Assembly (NCBI GenBank): GCA_020205615.1
Contig: JAINUW010000697.1
Coordinates: forward strand, 1 to 64,000
Direction of reading: 5' to 3'
Origin: Panax quinquefolius
Lineage: Eukaryota > Streptophyta > Magnoliopsida > Apiales > Araliaceae
Length of the DNA stretch: 64,000 nt
The stretch's first letter is position 1; each line of letters opens with the position of its first letter. The notes under the pieces were generated by a model that worked only from the letters and a program-made list of their open reading frames with translations, made no database searches and was not told where the DNA came from. Positions 46,450 through 58,199 of this stretch are shown here, one piece after another. The position numbers and the translations under genes are program-made.

Positions 46450-47281
46450 AAATCAGATTAGAATAGAAACTTCACTAAGCTTCTTTGGTTAGCCTCTGCG
46501 CAAGATGCTTTTCGCAGATTTCTTTCAAAGGTCCAAAGCTTATAGCGGTGGAAGCAAACTCCTTTGCTATCCGTGATCGCTTTTGTTCTTATTATCCTTT
46601 GTTTATGCCTTCTATTTACCTTCTTTGAATCGTTCTTCTTCTTTCGGAAGATCCTTTGGCCCCTACCAAGAAGACATGGTCTTTCTTGGTTGAAAGTGAC
46701 TCTCATCATTTTTCAACATGTTAAGCAAATCAACAAAGTCGATATCTAGCTTGTTCATATGAAAAATTCACAACAATTGTGAAAGGAGTCCGGAGTGAGT
46801 GTAAGATCAAATCTTGGCTCAACTCTCCATCCATGATAAAACCGGTTGTCCTAATTGATCAATCAAATTGATTATGTTAAGAACCTTTTTATGCATACTA
46901 TAGTGCCATTGGCCATTCTAGATCGGAAGAGCTCCTTAGATATCTCGATATCTATCAATCCTACTTTCCTCACCATCAACTACTTGATGTGCGGGGAATA
47001 TAGTAGTAGAGCATCCATAGTTTCATGCCGTCGATTTGAAGCTCGTTACTCATGGATGCGAGCATGATGCTTTGAGCCAATTGTGCATCATTTTGCCACT
47101 TTCTAAAAGTAGCAATCTCTTCCTCGAGGCATTATGCGCAACCATTGCAGGATAGGCGATTAAGGACATAAGATAGCTTTTCAGCTATGAAAACTATTCT
47201 CAAATTCCTTAACCAATCCGTTTAATTTGGTCTGGTTAATTTAGCATCTAATATGCTACGCAGTGATAGTAATTTAGACAT
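46450..47281 (-). pseudogene. CO1 gag
   Basis: Starts at ATG 47281-47279 (MSKLLSLRSILDAKLTRPN), then after a stop TDWLRNLRIVFIAEKLSYVL, the usual copia gag start. Further down: KWQNDAQLAQSIMLASMSNE, ELFRSRMANGT, MNKLDIDFVDLLNMLK, then a basic stretch and KGVCFHRYKLWTFERNLRK. The last is a CCHC knuckle (CFHCGK-GHWKRNC) with the second Cys, the His and the last Cys replaced. Several stops. Gag forms the particle in which reverse transcription takes place. Confidence 0.8.
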
Positions 47282-49344
47282 TGTAAAATTCTGTAAATGA
47301 ATTTGTAATTAACAACATTTTAACATACATTCTTTTATTAATTACCAAAATAATTTAGGTCTTGATTTAAATTGGTATCTCCCACTATTTTCTTCAAACT
47401 ATATTACCCTCACTTATATAGTTCGGCAAAATCTAATTAAAGATTTGCTAGTGAGAATAAGGATCCCATTTCAAATGTATATAGCCTTGTGGTGACACAA
47501 CAAACTATATATAAATAAATAGGTAGACAACTTTTGTCAATTACATCAACTATGCAACTCCTCAGATTTTGCCTCTTAGATTATTTTGATCAAGTGGTGC
47601 ACATCCGAATCAAAATTATCCAAGTTAAGTCCGACCTAGCACTCCATATATTCAAAAAGGAAAAATATCATCCTTGTGGTGACACAACAAAACAATATTG
47701 TTCAATTTTCTTTATAAGCATCAAATGTGATAAATTAACATCTTAAATACTTAATACTTGCCTTGTGGTGGTGACACAACAAACTCATATTAAATATTTA
47801 ATACTCTATTAATTTTATCATGTTAGAAGGCTTACGCTCGATATTCCAAATATCTTTGAACGCTTAGGACTTAATATAAAAATTGAGGGGTTTGTTATTA
47901 ATTTGTCTCATCTTGTTTTAGCGCAGCATTATATATATATAAAATACGCGTCATATTAATGAAAATGCGAAGCATGTTTGCATAATATATAATATATATA
48001 TATAGCATAAGCATGCACATATAGAATATTATATTCTACCCGGATTGATTATGGACTTTTATTCTAGTTTGGTTCACTAGAGCCACCAAGTGAACCAAAA
48101 GGTCAAACCCTAGGGGTGCAAGAAATAATATTTAAATATAACTATTACATTTAAACCCGGGCTCCATTACAAACGGGTCTTCAAGCGCTCCTTGTCCCTT
48201 GATCTCCAATTTTTCAAAATTAATTCTAACTATTCCTATTACAAAACTATTTAAAATAAATAGAAACCTTGATCGTGATCAAGGGGAAGTACATAGGAGG
48301 AGATAGAATTTACATTAAGAAAAATTAGAGAAGACGAGGTACTGTGAATTCCCATTTAATAAAACCCATACATTCATGCATCAACTAAAATAAAATCCAA
48401 TCACATTGGTCAATAGTCCATAATCAATCCCATTTATTATCATACACATCACCATACGCATCAATAAATAACATTCATCTCATGAATAATAAACATTTAA
48501 TATATATATTGATATCATTTAATGGGCAAATTTAGTTAGTATAAAATCTATTTTTTGAATCAAAATAAACTCCTTTATTTTAATCCAAATTTAAATCAAA
48601 ACAAAACTATTTTATTTTAATTTATCCAATTTTGAATAAAATAAACTATTTTATTTTAATCAAAAAACATTAATCAAAATAAACTCCTTTATTTTAATTA
48701 ATTATGGAATCCAATTCCATGTAATAAAAAAAAATCTTCAATTAAAATAAACTCTTTTATTTTAATTAATTATGGAATCCAATTCCATGTAAAAAAAAAA
48801 ATCTTTTATTAAAGGAAACACGGATATCTTTCCTATTCATAAATAAACTCCTTTATTTTGAATAATATGAAATCTAATTTCATATCTAAATAAACTCCTT
48901 TATTTAAGGAAACGTGGATTTTCTTTCCTATTCACAAATAAACTCCTTTATTTTGAATACTATGAAATCTTATTTCATATCTAAACAAACTCCTTTATTT
49001 AAGGAAAGATGGATTTACTTCCCTATTCACAAATAAACTCCTTTATTTTAGGAAAAATAAAATCCAATTTCAACTCCAATTAGTTATTATGGAATCCAAT
49101 TCCAAATCTAATTAGTTAGCATGAAATTCTAATTTTAAAATTAAAATAAACCTTTTATTTTAATATTAAAATAAACTTTTATTTTAAAATTAAAATAAAT
49201 CTCTTTTATTTTAATTATAAAATTATTAAAATTAAAATAAAACTTTATATTTTAATATTAAAATAAACCTTTTATTTTAAAATTAAAATAAACTTTTATT
49301 TTAATTATATAATAATTAAGAATATATATATGTATATATATATT

Positions 49345-49379
<35 letters not shown>

Positions 49380-49814
49380 CATCCGATTAGTTTAAGATCG
49401 TTATTTTAAAAAAAAAAATCAACAATTTCATACTTGGGTTTTTTTGTTGCTATCTTGATTTGCATATATTTATTGCTTCAAAAAAACGGCACCTCTTTGC
49501 AATCCGTTTTTTTTTTTTTTTTTGATTATTGAATGCCTTGAATTCCGTGCATTGCAAGTCCACCAATTATCAGCCAATCATCAGCCATGATTAGCCATGA
49601 TTTCCGCGCCCATTGTAATCATCAGCCAATCATGCACGGAATTTTGTTATTTTTATTGGCTGCTAAATCCTTACCTCGATTTTCGTGCATGACAGTTTTT
49701 TTTTTTTTTTTTTTATTAAATTTTATATAATAAAATTATGCCCAATTAAATTGTTCTAAACACATATCAATATAGATATTAAATTAAAACAATTAATAAT
49801 TCGCATAAAGGTTT
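47282..49814 (-). other. Long CO1 leader
   Basis: About 2.5 kb between primer site and gag, long for copia. It contains three copies of CTTGTGGTGACACAACAAA (47489-47512, 47670-47695, 47760-47785), TA-rich microsatellites (47930-48005 and 49322-49376), the stem-loop array 48540-49310, a poly-T run at 49508-49523 and repeated AATCATCAGCC words at 49560-49630. No frame of interest. It may include an old insertion, but I see no boundary. Confidence 0.6.
48540..49310 (-). repeat. AAATAAA-ctcc-TTTATTT stem-loop array
   Basis: About 16 imperfect units of AAAATAAACTCCTTTATTTT or close variants, each self-complementary over 7-8 bp with a 3-6 bp loop. They are separated by GGAATCCAATTCC-like words, which are themselves short inverted repeats. 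Confidence 0.8.
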
Positions 49815-49827
49815 GGCTCTGATGCCA
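49815..49827 (-). other. Primer-binding site of CO1 (tRNA-iMet)
   Basis: The minus strand reads TGGCATCAGAGCC one base from the 5' LTR, one base different from the usual TGGTATCAGAGC. Confidence 0.85.
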
Positions 49828-49828
49828 C

Positions 49829-51711
49829 TGTTAGGTTTGTAATATTCATGGGCGCAATCAAATTGCAAACATAATGCGGAAGCGTGTTAAATCAGAGTTT
49901 AAAAATTTACAAACCATAAACCCGGATCACCCTTTATGCACAATTATTAATTAAATGAAAAAGATAACCAATGAGAATCATACCCTTGAAGATCGAGCTT
50001 CCTCAGGTACAAGTTCACCTCCAATCCTTTTCGCGTTCAACTTGAATCCACCGGGTTTGGTTCCTTCCTTTGATCAACGTTAGCCACCCAAATGTTTGGC
50101 CTCTAGAGGTGATCCACCAAGGAAGAAGAAAATTCAAGAAGATGGGTATTTGGCTCAAACCCTAGTTTTCTATCTCTATAGAAAAAGGTGTACTCTCCCA
50201 ACAATTGGAATTATGTCGTATGTTGAAAAAGTCAACAACCCCACCACCCATAATAAGACTCCTCTTATTTATAGATGTGGGCAACCCATCTTAACAATTA
50301 AGGAATTGAGTTTTATTTAATTAATTAAATTCTTTTAATTAATTAAGCTCCCTAATCTTATTAGGGATAATTAATTAAACTCCTTTAACTAATTTTCCTT
50401 CCTAATCCAATTAGGAATAAATGAGAGTACTTATATTAAATTAATTCCTAAACTCTTTTAGAAATTAAAATAATAATAATTGTAATAATATTAATAAGAC
50501 TCCTCTCTTATTAATTTATATTTAATATTTCTAAAATATTAAATAATAAATATTAAGCTATTTAATTTATTCTATCACCATAGATTAAATTAAATATACT
50601 TAACATATTATTACGATTATGCCATTAACTTCTTAAATAATTATTCTTCCTTTTATGGTGTGACCCTTTAGGTTCTCCATATTAAACCGGTTGTGAATAA
50701 ATCAATTAGAACAATTCTAATCTTATTTAAATAAATAAATTAAATAATTAATTTATTTAAATAAATAATATTTATTCTACAATAGGATAAGCCTCCCTAG
50801 CGATCAACGACTTTCGAGATAATATAGATTTCAACATTAATCATAAAAGAACCTTTGAGTAAATAGTTATCAGACAATTCAATCCTTCCACCATACAATG
50901 TCCCAATTAAATATAAGACATGGAATTCATTGTCAAGTCTTATTTTATTTAATTATATGTATTTCGATCCTTAAATGCACAACTCAAATAATGCAAATTA
51001 GAAACTCCTTTCTAATTTCATTATGCCTCGCCAAGGACTCTTTGGGTTGTCATTTATCGAATCACATAGGACATTTCTCTTCTTTTATTAGAAGTGGTAG
51101 ATTCTTTATTGATCATACATTATCTCCATGTACAACTTATTATACCCAAGCATACCCTTTGATATACCCTAAGGGTCTTAAGGAATAAGTCAAAGTATAA
51201 CTCATCATACACAAGATACTATGATGATCTCAAGTCCAAGGATTACTTGTACTACTATCACTACAGGAATTCCTATTGACAGGCAAATTAAACTCCATTA
51301 GGTATTCCTTAGCGAGCCACGTTCAGTGAACTTATTCTCTAATAAGCACCTACATACTTGCTTTAGTGTCTCCACACAAATGATCATGAGATCAATCATC
51401 CTCATCCAATGAGCAAGCAACGTATGTACCAATCTATCCGGATTCACTAATCTCCAATTTAGTAATCCATCGATTGGGAACTATTTTAGTTTTAAGCTTT
51501 CTAAGAATTTAGATCTCATTAGAATGATCATCATCATTATTCTAAAAGCATTGCTTAAAACTATGGGTTTATCACATATTATAAAACAGCATCATGTAGA
51601 TAATTAAAAGCCTTTAATAAATTAATACTTTTTATTAATAAATGAATAAGATTGTTACAAAGTATATGCTTTATCATCAAATATGATTGGCTTGTGTGCA
51701 TATTACTTTCA
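49829..51711 (-). repeat. 5' LTR of CO1 (1883 bp)
   Basis: Same ends as the 3' LTR. The right flank AGTCC should be one target copy, but no matching AGTCC is seen at the left border near 42188, consistent with loss of the true left end. Confidence 0.95.
50266..50273 (-). promoter_or_regulatory. TATA box of CO1 5' LTR
   Basis: TATAAATA on the minus strand within ACATCTATAAATAAGAGG. Confidence 0.55.
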
Positions 51712-51743
51712 AGTCCAAGAAGGCACTGAGCCAACCGTCAAAC

Positions 51744-52514
51744 ATGGCTACAAGTGCCCAGCCTAATCCTACTCCTGTTTCCCGAGATGAGTTTGAAGGA
51801 TTAAGGAATCAGATAGAAGAATTGGTTGTCTTTCTAAAAGAACAAAGTAAAAATACGCAGGGCCGGACAATGCCTACTCAACCAGAGTCCTTCACACCAG
51901 GGGCAGTCAGGGCATTGGTAAAAAGATGGAAACCCAGATACCTAAACCTCATTCCAATAAAGAAATCACAAATCTGTGGATGATCGAGAAGGTGGGGATA
52001 TAAGAAAAAAGTCCAACAAATGGAGAATACCAAGATTCCAATTAAAGGGACTGGAAATTATGGGAGTGTCACCTATTCGGATCTCTCAGATATTCCTGGG
52101 GCTCAATATCCTACCAAATTCAAAGTCCCGAGTTTGAAAAGTACAACGGTTAAAAGCGATCCCTATACGCACCTAAAAGTGTACATTGGCGAACTGGGGT
52201 CTTATGCTAAAAATGAAAGCCTCAAATGTAACTTTTTCAAAAGAGTCTCACTTGAGAAGCTAAAGCCTAGTATGCCCGACTTGACAATGCCAAAATCCAC
52301 AACTGGGAAGAATTGGCCCACGCCTTTCTAAATTAGTACAGTTTTCATTCACAAATGGCACCAGATCGATATCAAGTGACTAAAGTGAAAAAGCAAATTA
52401 CTGAATCTTTTCGAGAATATGCCTAAAGGTGGAGACATCTAGCAGCACAAGTCATTCCATCAATGACAGAAGCTAAGATGGTAATGACATTTATTGATAT
52501 CCAAGAGGCTCCTT
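51744..52514 (+). pseudogene. OG1 gag, N-terminal part
   Basis: Starts at ATG 51744 (MATSAQPNPTPVSRDEFEGL). The frame stays open to 51983, then continues in others: GTGNYGSVTYSDLSDIPG and YPTKFKVPSLKS (52020-52331), then APDRYQVTKVKKQ, ITESFREYA, a stop, RWRHLAAQV and FIDIQEAPL up to 52514. GNYGSV, PKFKVP and ESF-EYAQRWR-LAAQV are characteristic of Ogre/Tat gag, the capsid protein. The region between about 52230 and 52350 is damaged. A3 cuts the gene at 52515; the remainder is outside the window. Confidence 0.8.
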
Positions 52515-53466
52515 TGTGACGCCCCCAAAATAGGTCCATTCCATCCAACCCATTCTGAGTCGCCAAATACATGGTACGAAAAATAACTTTACAACTTTAT
52601 TATTACAACATATATAAGCTGTGAGTTTAAAAATACGATATTGCCATCTAGACAATATCCACACGCAAATAAATCTCCATCATAATTATTGATACATTAT
52701 TTTACAAAAATGGTGAGGACTACTAAACAACTCTCTCTAGAACCTTCATTCCATACCCCGACTAGTTCTCGCTATAATCTCGCCTCGAGAAGAAAAATGG
52801 AACAACAAGGAAAAGGGTGAGCTCAACTAGCCCAAGAAGAATGTTATGACTAAGATAATGTACAACAAATTATCGTTAGTCTTCAACGAGGAAAAAATCG
52901 ATAGAATACAATAGACAACAAGTTTTAAATCAATATTCAATAATGCGGAAATAATAATTCATTAGAAGAGTTACGTAGAGAATGAAATCTACTATAATAT
53001 ATGAATTTAAAAGTTCATCATCGATATTTTATCCTGTAACATCAATCAATATTCATACGGAATCAAATATTCATCTTTGCACTACACTGCAAAAGATATT
53101 CACCGATTAGTCATGTTCATCTAAAAACTGTTCATCTTTGCACTAAAGATATTGCCAAAGATATTAATCAACGAAATCATGTTCATCTCAACACATCAAT
53201 TTTCATCTTTGCACTACGGGCCAAAGATATTGATAATATCATCATTTAAGACCGAGGATGATGAAAAATATTTTTAAAAAGCGAATCCGGTGAAACAAAA
53301 TGACAAGGATTAGGATTAAGGATTCGTACTTTGTTTTATCCATGTCCAACAATACCTCAAAATAATCATAGTGGTGTAAAATTCAAGAATGATCAAAACA
53401 TGGATACAATCAAAGCTAGTATCCAGAATAGATATTTTAGACGAAAAGAAAAATTTTCATTTTTCG

Positions 53467-53648
53467 GTGAATAGTGCCATTTTCGTGAATAGTGTCGTGA
53501 ATATCACGTGAATAGTAACTCGACACCAAAAGATAGAAATTTCACAAAAAAACATCTTCACGCTTCATGAATAGTACTCGTGAATAGTAACTCGTGAATA
53601 GTAACTCATGAATAGTAACTCATGAATAGTAACTCGTGAATAGTAACC
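53467..53648 (-). repeat. 14-bp minisatellite in A3 LTR, left
   Basis: Repeats of TCGTGAATAGTAAC and variants, the reverse strand of the unit in A1 at 2664-2719; regular over 53576-53648 and degenerate before that. Confidence 0.85.
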
Positions 53649-53924
53649 CAACATGAGCATGAAAAGTTCTAAATTTGATAAAATTTCCAACCAATATTTC
53701 TAAGCATAATGATATTGAAGAAATAATATCATTTTGAATAAAATAACATCCCTTACCTCGAAAAGGCAGTGACTTTAGTTGAAAAACAGGATATAAGCTA
53801 TGACTTGAACTTGCAGTATAGCAATATCAAAGTATACTCAAAGTATACTCACAAGAATACGCTCGATAATATAGAGAGAAAACTTGAGTTTTTGGTGTGA
53901 TTTTCAATTCTAACCTAAGCACCC

Positions 53925-53932
53925 TATTTATA
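53925..53932 (-). promoter_or_regulatory. TATA box of A3 LTR, left
   Basis: TATAAATA on the minus strand, in the same context (TCCTATAAATAGGG) as in A1 and A2. Confidence 0.6.
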
Positions 53933-55292
53933 GGAAAATCTTTAGAACACCAAAGCGAAAATTGAATATAATAATATTATTTATAAACAAAATTCCTTAG
54001 CCCACCTTTGAAATCTGATTTCAGCCATAGCACATGTTAAATGAGGTTCACTAAAACTCACCAAAAACGCTTTTTCTCAAAATAATTAATTAAAACTCCC
54101 AAAAATCAATTATTTGAACTCAAAACTTCAATAATTCATAATAAATAGCCCTTTTATCAGAAAATTTGAATCTTGCAACTTTTTATAGGAAATTCAATTC
54201 TCTACAACTTGCGAGAAGAAAGTTTTTCCAAATTCCAAGCAGAAATTGTCAAGAAATCCACAAAGCAGGCGATTTTACAATTTATAATCAAATTTCGATC
54301 AATAAATGGGGTCCACCGACACACAAAACATGTGTTAATCATTTAATGCCACAAAATACTCTTCCTCCTCATATACTCATATATCCCACATTCATTATAA
54401 AAATATCACCAAGTTAATATATTATTAAAATAATATATTTAAATGAATTATTTTATTAGAAAAAGATAAAATATTAATTTTCAACAATTGTCATTTTAAA
54501 ATTTTCTCCATCTATATCCACATAAAATCAATATTTTCCTCATCATATGAATCAATAATTAATTATTCACAAATAATATTACAGAATCACAATATTGACA
54601 ACGGTAGTTCAGAGAAGAGGGGCTTTCAATAAGAATTTCTTCTTCTTTGGCGCTTGCAATTAGGTGACCAAACCTCTCCTTAGACGAGAACTTTCTAGAC
54701 ATTGCCAATAATAATGTTATCTAATAATATTATTCAGATAATATGAATTATTGCTTCGATAATAAAAATATTGTGTAATGACAATTATTGAAACAACAAT
54801 GAATATAAAATATCAACGCAACAATTATTGAATCAATAAAATAAAATCTTTGAATAAAGTAATTCTTTGTAACAATTATTGAGTAGTGCATTCTTACGTA
54901 AGAATCAATAATTGGTGCAATACCGTGTGTTACTGTTCAACAACGCGTATTAGTGTGTTTTAACCACGGGTATTCCAACAGTATTAACGGTAACAACTAC
55001 ACATCGTTATTTATAAACAACTTATATTTGTCGTTTTCTTCATCCAATCGCTTTCAGTTATGGGGCCCACAAAAGGCTGCGGCGTAAATGCGAATATTCC
55101 CGACAATACGAATATTCCACGACCAAACGAATATTCCAAAGCGATAATGAATATTTTATAACCACTTGCTTATTTGAAATATTTGCATATTTTACCCATA
55201 ACTATCCACATTAATCAAATCAACCCTTACTATTTCAAAATAATAAATAGAGGAAAATAAATTTCATTTATTAATAATTTGGGGTCTTACAA

Positions 55293-55305
55293 CCTCCCTC
55301 CTTAT
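55293..55305 (-). other. Polypurine tract of A3, left internal copy
   Basis: The minus strand reads AAGGAGGGAGGTTG before TGTAAGACC. Confidence 0.75.
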
Positions 55306-55975
55306 GAAATTTCGTCCTCGAAATTGGCGACGATACTGTGTTTGAAAAGATGAGAATACCTCGCTTTCATTTCGTTTCCAACTCCCGGTCATTTCCTCAA
55401 TAGCATGGTTTCTCCACAAAACTTTAACTTGTGGTATAACCTCGGTACATAGGACATGTTCTTTCCTCTACAAGATCTGGTGGTACCTCCTCGTATGCGT
55501 TAAGTCTTGGCTATCTCTCAATCCGGTTCTAACTCAATGATGTGGTTGGTCGTCCACATATTTACGTAACATCGATCGTGAAAAGCGTTATGAACACGCG
55601 CGTATACTTGGCGGTAAAAGCGAGTCTATAGGCCACAGTTCCTATTCGATCGAGAATTTCAAATGGATTAATAAATCGAAGGTTTGAGCTTTCCTCACTT
55701 CACCGATTCTCGCTTTTGAAATAACAACTTCTTGCACCTCCTTCTTCAAATTCATCACTCTCCGGTGTAGCTTGAGCGACTTTAACTTTATCGATTAAAA
55801 GTCGATTATACTCGTATATCATCACGTGGGTACCTAGAGTTTTCATCTCCATCTCTATTATTTGTAAATTATCTGAAATGAGTCTTTGACAATATCGTAC
55901 TTTCGTACTTGTATATCGATCTTCTACTCAACACGTCGGCTACCACGTTCGCTTTTCCGGGATGGCATGGTCGAA
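55306..55975 (-). pseudogene. A3 left copy: RNase H end fused to integrase tail
   Basis: From 55975 down: HPGKANVVADVLSRRSIY (end of RNase H), ISDNLQIIEMEMKTLGTHV, DKVKVAQAT and EEGGARSCYFKSENR (RNase H to integrase linker). At about 55700 comes NLRFINPFEILDRIGTVAYRLAF, the C-terminal part of integrase, and broken pieces of the chromodomain-like tail (EEVPPDL, GYTTS, ELET). The integrase zinc domain and catalytic core, complete in A2, are deleted between them. Several frameshifts. Confidence 0.75.
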
Positions 55976-55984
55976 CATGTCTTT

Positions 55985-56475
55985 GAAATGAGTCTCCTCT
56001 TGAGTTCTTCGAAGCTCTTCCCACATTCCTTGCTCCATTCGAATTTTGTATCTCTACGAGTCAGCTGCGTTAATGGAATAGCGATTCGAGAATATCCTTC
56101 AACGAATCTCCGATAATAACCAACTAAGCCTAGGAAAGTTACGATTTCGATTACCGACTTAGGTTGTTCTCAACTGTGACTCATATCCCAACCTTGGATA
56201 GCACGTTACAATGACACCTATCAGTTTACTATCGCACGAATATGGTGTCCCCTACGGAGAGTCGGCTTCGGTGCATTCCACAAAGGAAGTCACCAGATAA
56301 AGGCTCTCAGTACCAAATTCTATAGTTGAATTTTTAACTCCTAAAGTTCAATAGAGCCATTCGATATGAGATTTTAGAAATGAGTTTTTGTCTAGGGTTC
56401 AAATTTGATACAAAATTTAATATCAGGCTTTGGGAGTAAACCAAGAAATTCTTCAGGAAATACGTCAGGAAAAAA
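55985..56475 (-). pseudogene. A3 left copy: reverse-transcriptase ends
   Basis: Two pieces of reverse transcriptase. The first, near 56475-56320, reads FLVYSQSLILNFVSNLNP then KISYRMA and ELR-type sequence, the start of the domain. The second, 56165-55990, is one clean frame: TFLGLVGYYRRFVEGYSRI, IAIPLTQLTRRDTKFEWSK and SFEELKRRLIS, the end of the domain. The polymerase palm with its YVDD-type active site should lie between them but is missing. The second piece runs into the RNase H end after another deletion. Confidence 0.8.
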
Positions 56476-56479
56476 CAAT

Positions 56480-56945
56480 AACAACAAGAATATTATTCAC
56501 ATCGGCGTGTCTTTATTCAAATCCATAACATGGACTAAGAAAACTTAACATCCGTAATAAGCGAATGACTTCATGGCTTGATATGAAAATGTTTGACTAC
56601 AATGGTTTGATTGCTTGAATTGAATATGGGTTGCTTAGGAATATGAAAACTAACAACCTTACAAAAGCAATCAATTTGGCATGATGAGTAGTTAACAATC
56701 AATCCCTAAAATCACATCAAAAGCAAATATCTTTAAATAAATAAGGTTAACGAGGTAATGTGATGGTGCCAACTTGGATCAAACAAGATTTCTAAACAAC
56801 GGATGTAATGAAAGTTTCTCTATCTGAGTCTCCATAAATAGGTCAAAGTCTAATTTCTCCGTAGTCAAGTTCAAACGTTGGCGCAAGCAAGAAGAGATAA
56901 AAGAATGGGTAGAACCCAGTATCTAGTAAGGTATAAACTTAGCAA
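56480..56945 (-). pseudogene. A3 left copy: protease and linker
   Basis: The minus strand gives KFLLSLYLTRYWVLPI in one frame and LLDTG in another; STHSFIS follows after a one-base shift, so the retropepsin motif DTGSTHSFIS is broken. Then come SSCQIDCFCKVVSFHIPKQP and FNSSNQT, the linker after GMDWL in this family. Protease would cut the polyprotein; the shift kills it, and the same shift is present in the right copy. Confidence 0.75.
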
Positions 56946-56949
56946 GAAT

Positions 56950-58199
56950 TTATAATTAACTAACCCGTGCTAACCGTTCGGGTTCCTCGCATTTTGATGA
57001 CCGGTCACGACAAACGCTCTTCGAGAATCGTTGACTTTGACTTTTACGGGACATCCTTTTGAGTCACCATTCATTTGGTGGGTTTCGATATTGTACAATC
57101 TCGGCGATATGTCCTTCTTTTCCACAATTATAGCATACCTTAAAGCATTGTTGTGGGCGGTTTGGGTGATATGTCCCTCTTTCCCGCATTTGTAACATCT
57201 GACCGGTGGTCTTTCTCCTCCCTTGGAACCCGGTTGCTCTGGCGGCGACATCTTCACATGGTCGTTGTTGAATCTCCTCTTTTAAAATCTCCTCCCGACT
57301 CGCTTCTTCTATTTTCATGGCCACGATTACCACTAGAGTGGTTTCCGCCTTTGTCCGTATTCTTCTTTCTCCATTTGGTTATCGTTATTTTGATGGCGCT
57401 ATCTTGGTATGATCCTGGTTATGGTCCCTCGGTTGAGCGTACTCGTTATCTCGCTCTAACAATTTGAGCCACATTGACAACATCTGAATAGAGAAAATTT
57501 ATGAGAAATGAGATCTTGGCGTATGTCGGGTTTCAAACCTCTCGAAACATCCGCGTCATCGTTCCTCATTCTCCACCAAATGAGGTGCAAAACTGGATAA
57601 CTCATGAACCGCCTCGTCTTTGGGACACCGTCATGTTATTCTACTCCAGTCTAATAAACTCCACTTCCTTCATATAGCCGAATACTTTCGGGGAAGTACT
57701 TGTCATTGAACTATTTTCTGAAATGTCTCCCATGACATCTTTGAGTGTGGAAATTTGGATGGGTGCGCTTCACGATTCCCACCGATGTCTGCCTCGCATT
57801 CGGAACATAAAAGTAGCGAATGGAACTTTTCGTTCCTCCGTGCATCCCAAGACATCGAATATCTTGGTAATTTGTTTGACCCACGTCTCTCGCCTTAATC
57901 GGATCGGCTTCCCCGAATTCGGTGGTCCCAACTCTTTGAAGCTGGCTTGTTTGTGACCCCGTGAATTGCTATCATTTCCTCTTGTATTTTGAACACGAGT
58001 CTCCCTAAATGCGATTTTGCATGCGCAAAAAGCTTCTAAACATCCCTCGTTCATCATCGCGCCGCCGGTGGTGTTGTTCACGGGAGGTACATTGTCGACT
58101 GTTGCACGTTCTCCTCGTTGGTAAGTACTGAGGCATCTCCACGGTCTCATTTACTCCCTTTGTTAATATTCTCGATTCGACATTCTCAAATCTTGTCAT
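56950..58199 (-). pseudogene. A3 left copy: gag
   Basis: Begins at ATG 58199-58197 (MTRFENVESRILTKG). The open frame 57770-58150 has WVKQITKIFDVLGCTEERKV then PFATFMFRMRGRHRWES, the retrotransposon gag core (WV-E-EKIFDVL-CTEE-KV-FATFMLR-EA-HWWES in the family). After shifts, the region 57000-57330 shows two knuckles, CYKCGKEGHI and CYNCGKEGHI, each lacking a proper final Cys in frame. It then ends RRAFVVTGHQNARNPNG before protease. Gag forms the particle. The gene is nearly complete in length but has several shifts. Confidence 0.8.

Larger units (their letters stand above)
42188..51711 (-). mobile_element. Ty1/copia element CO1 with partial tandem copy
   Basis: Minus-strand copia element: 5' LTR 49829-51711, iMet primer site, long leader, gag, protease, integrase, reverse transcriptase/RNase H, purine tract, 3' LTR 42405-44291. 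The order gag-protease-integrase-RT is that of copia. The LTRs are nearly identical, so the element is young, yet its genes are heavily mutated. Left of the 3' LTR a second primer site and the first 217 bp of another leader are present (42188-42404), giving an internal-LTR-internal-LTR structure. It lies in OG1's leader. Confidence 0.85.
39116..52514 (+). mobile_element. Ogre/Tat-lineage element OG1, 5' part
   Basis: Plus-strand element with 5' LTR 39116-41688, an Ogre-type primer site, a leader from 41709, [CO1 inserted], and the first part of gag (51744-52514) before A3 interrupts it. The rest, including pol and the 3' LTR, would lie right of the window. The lineage is judged from the primer site, the leader words (CCCTCCACCAGGAGGCTATCCCGTC) and the gag sequence. 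Confidence 0.85.
52515..55292 (-). repeat. A3 LTR, left copy (2778 bp)
   Basis: Plus-strand ends TGTGACGCCCCCAAAATAGG and TGGGGTCTTACA. It contains the stem-loop units 53069-53230, the 14-bp minisatellite 53467-53648, a TATA box and the GGGTGAGCTCAACTAGCCCA motif (52815-52834). Confidence 0.9.
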
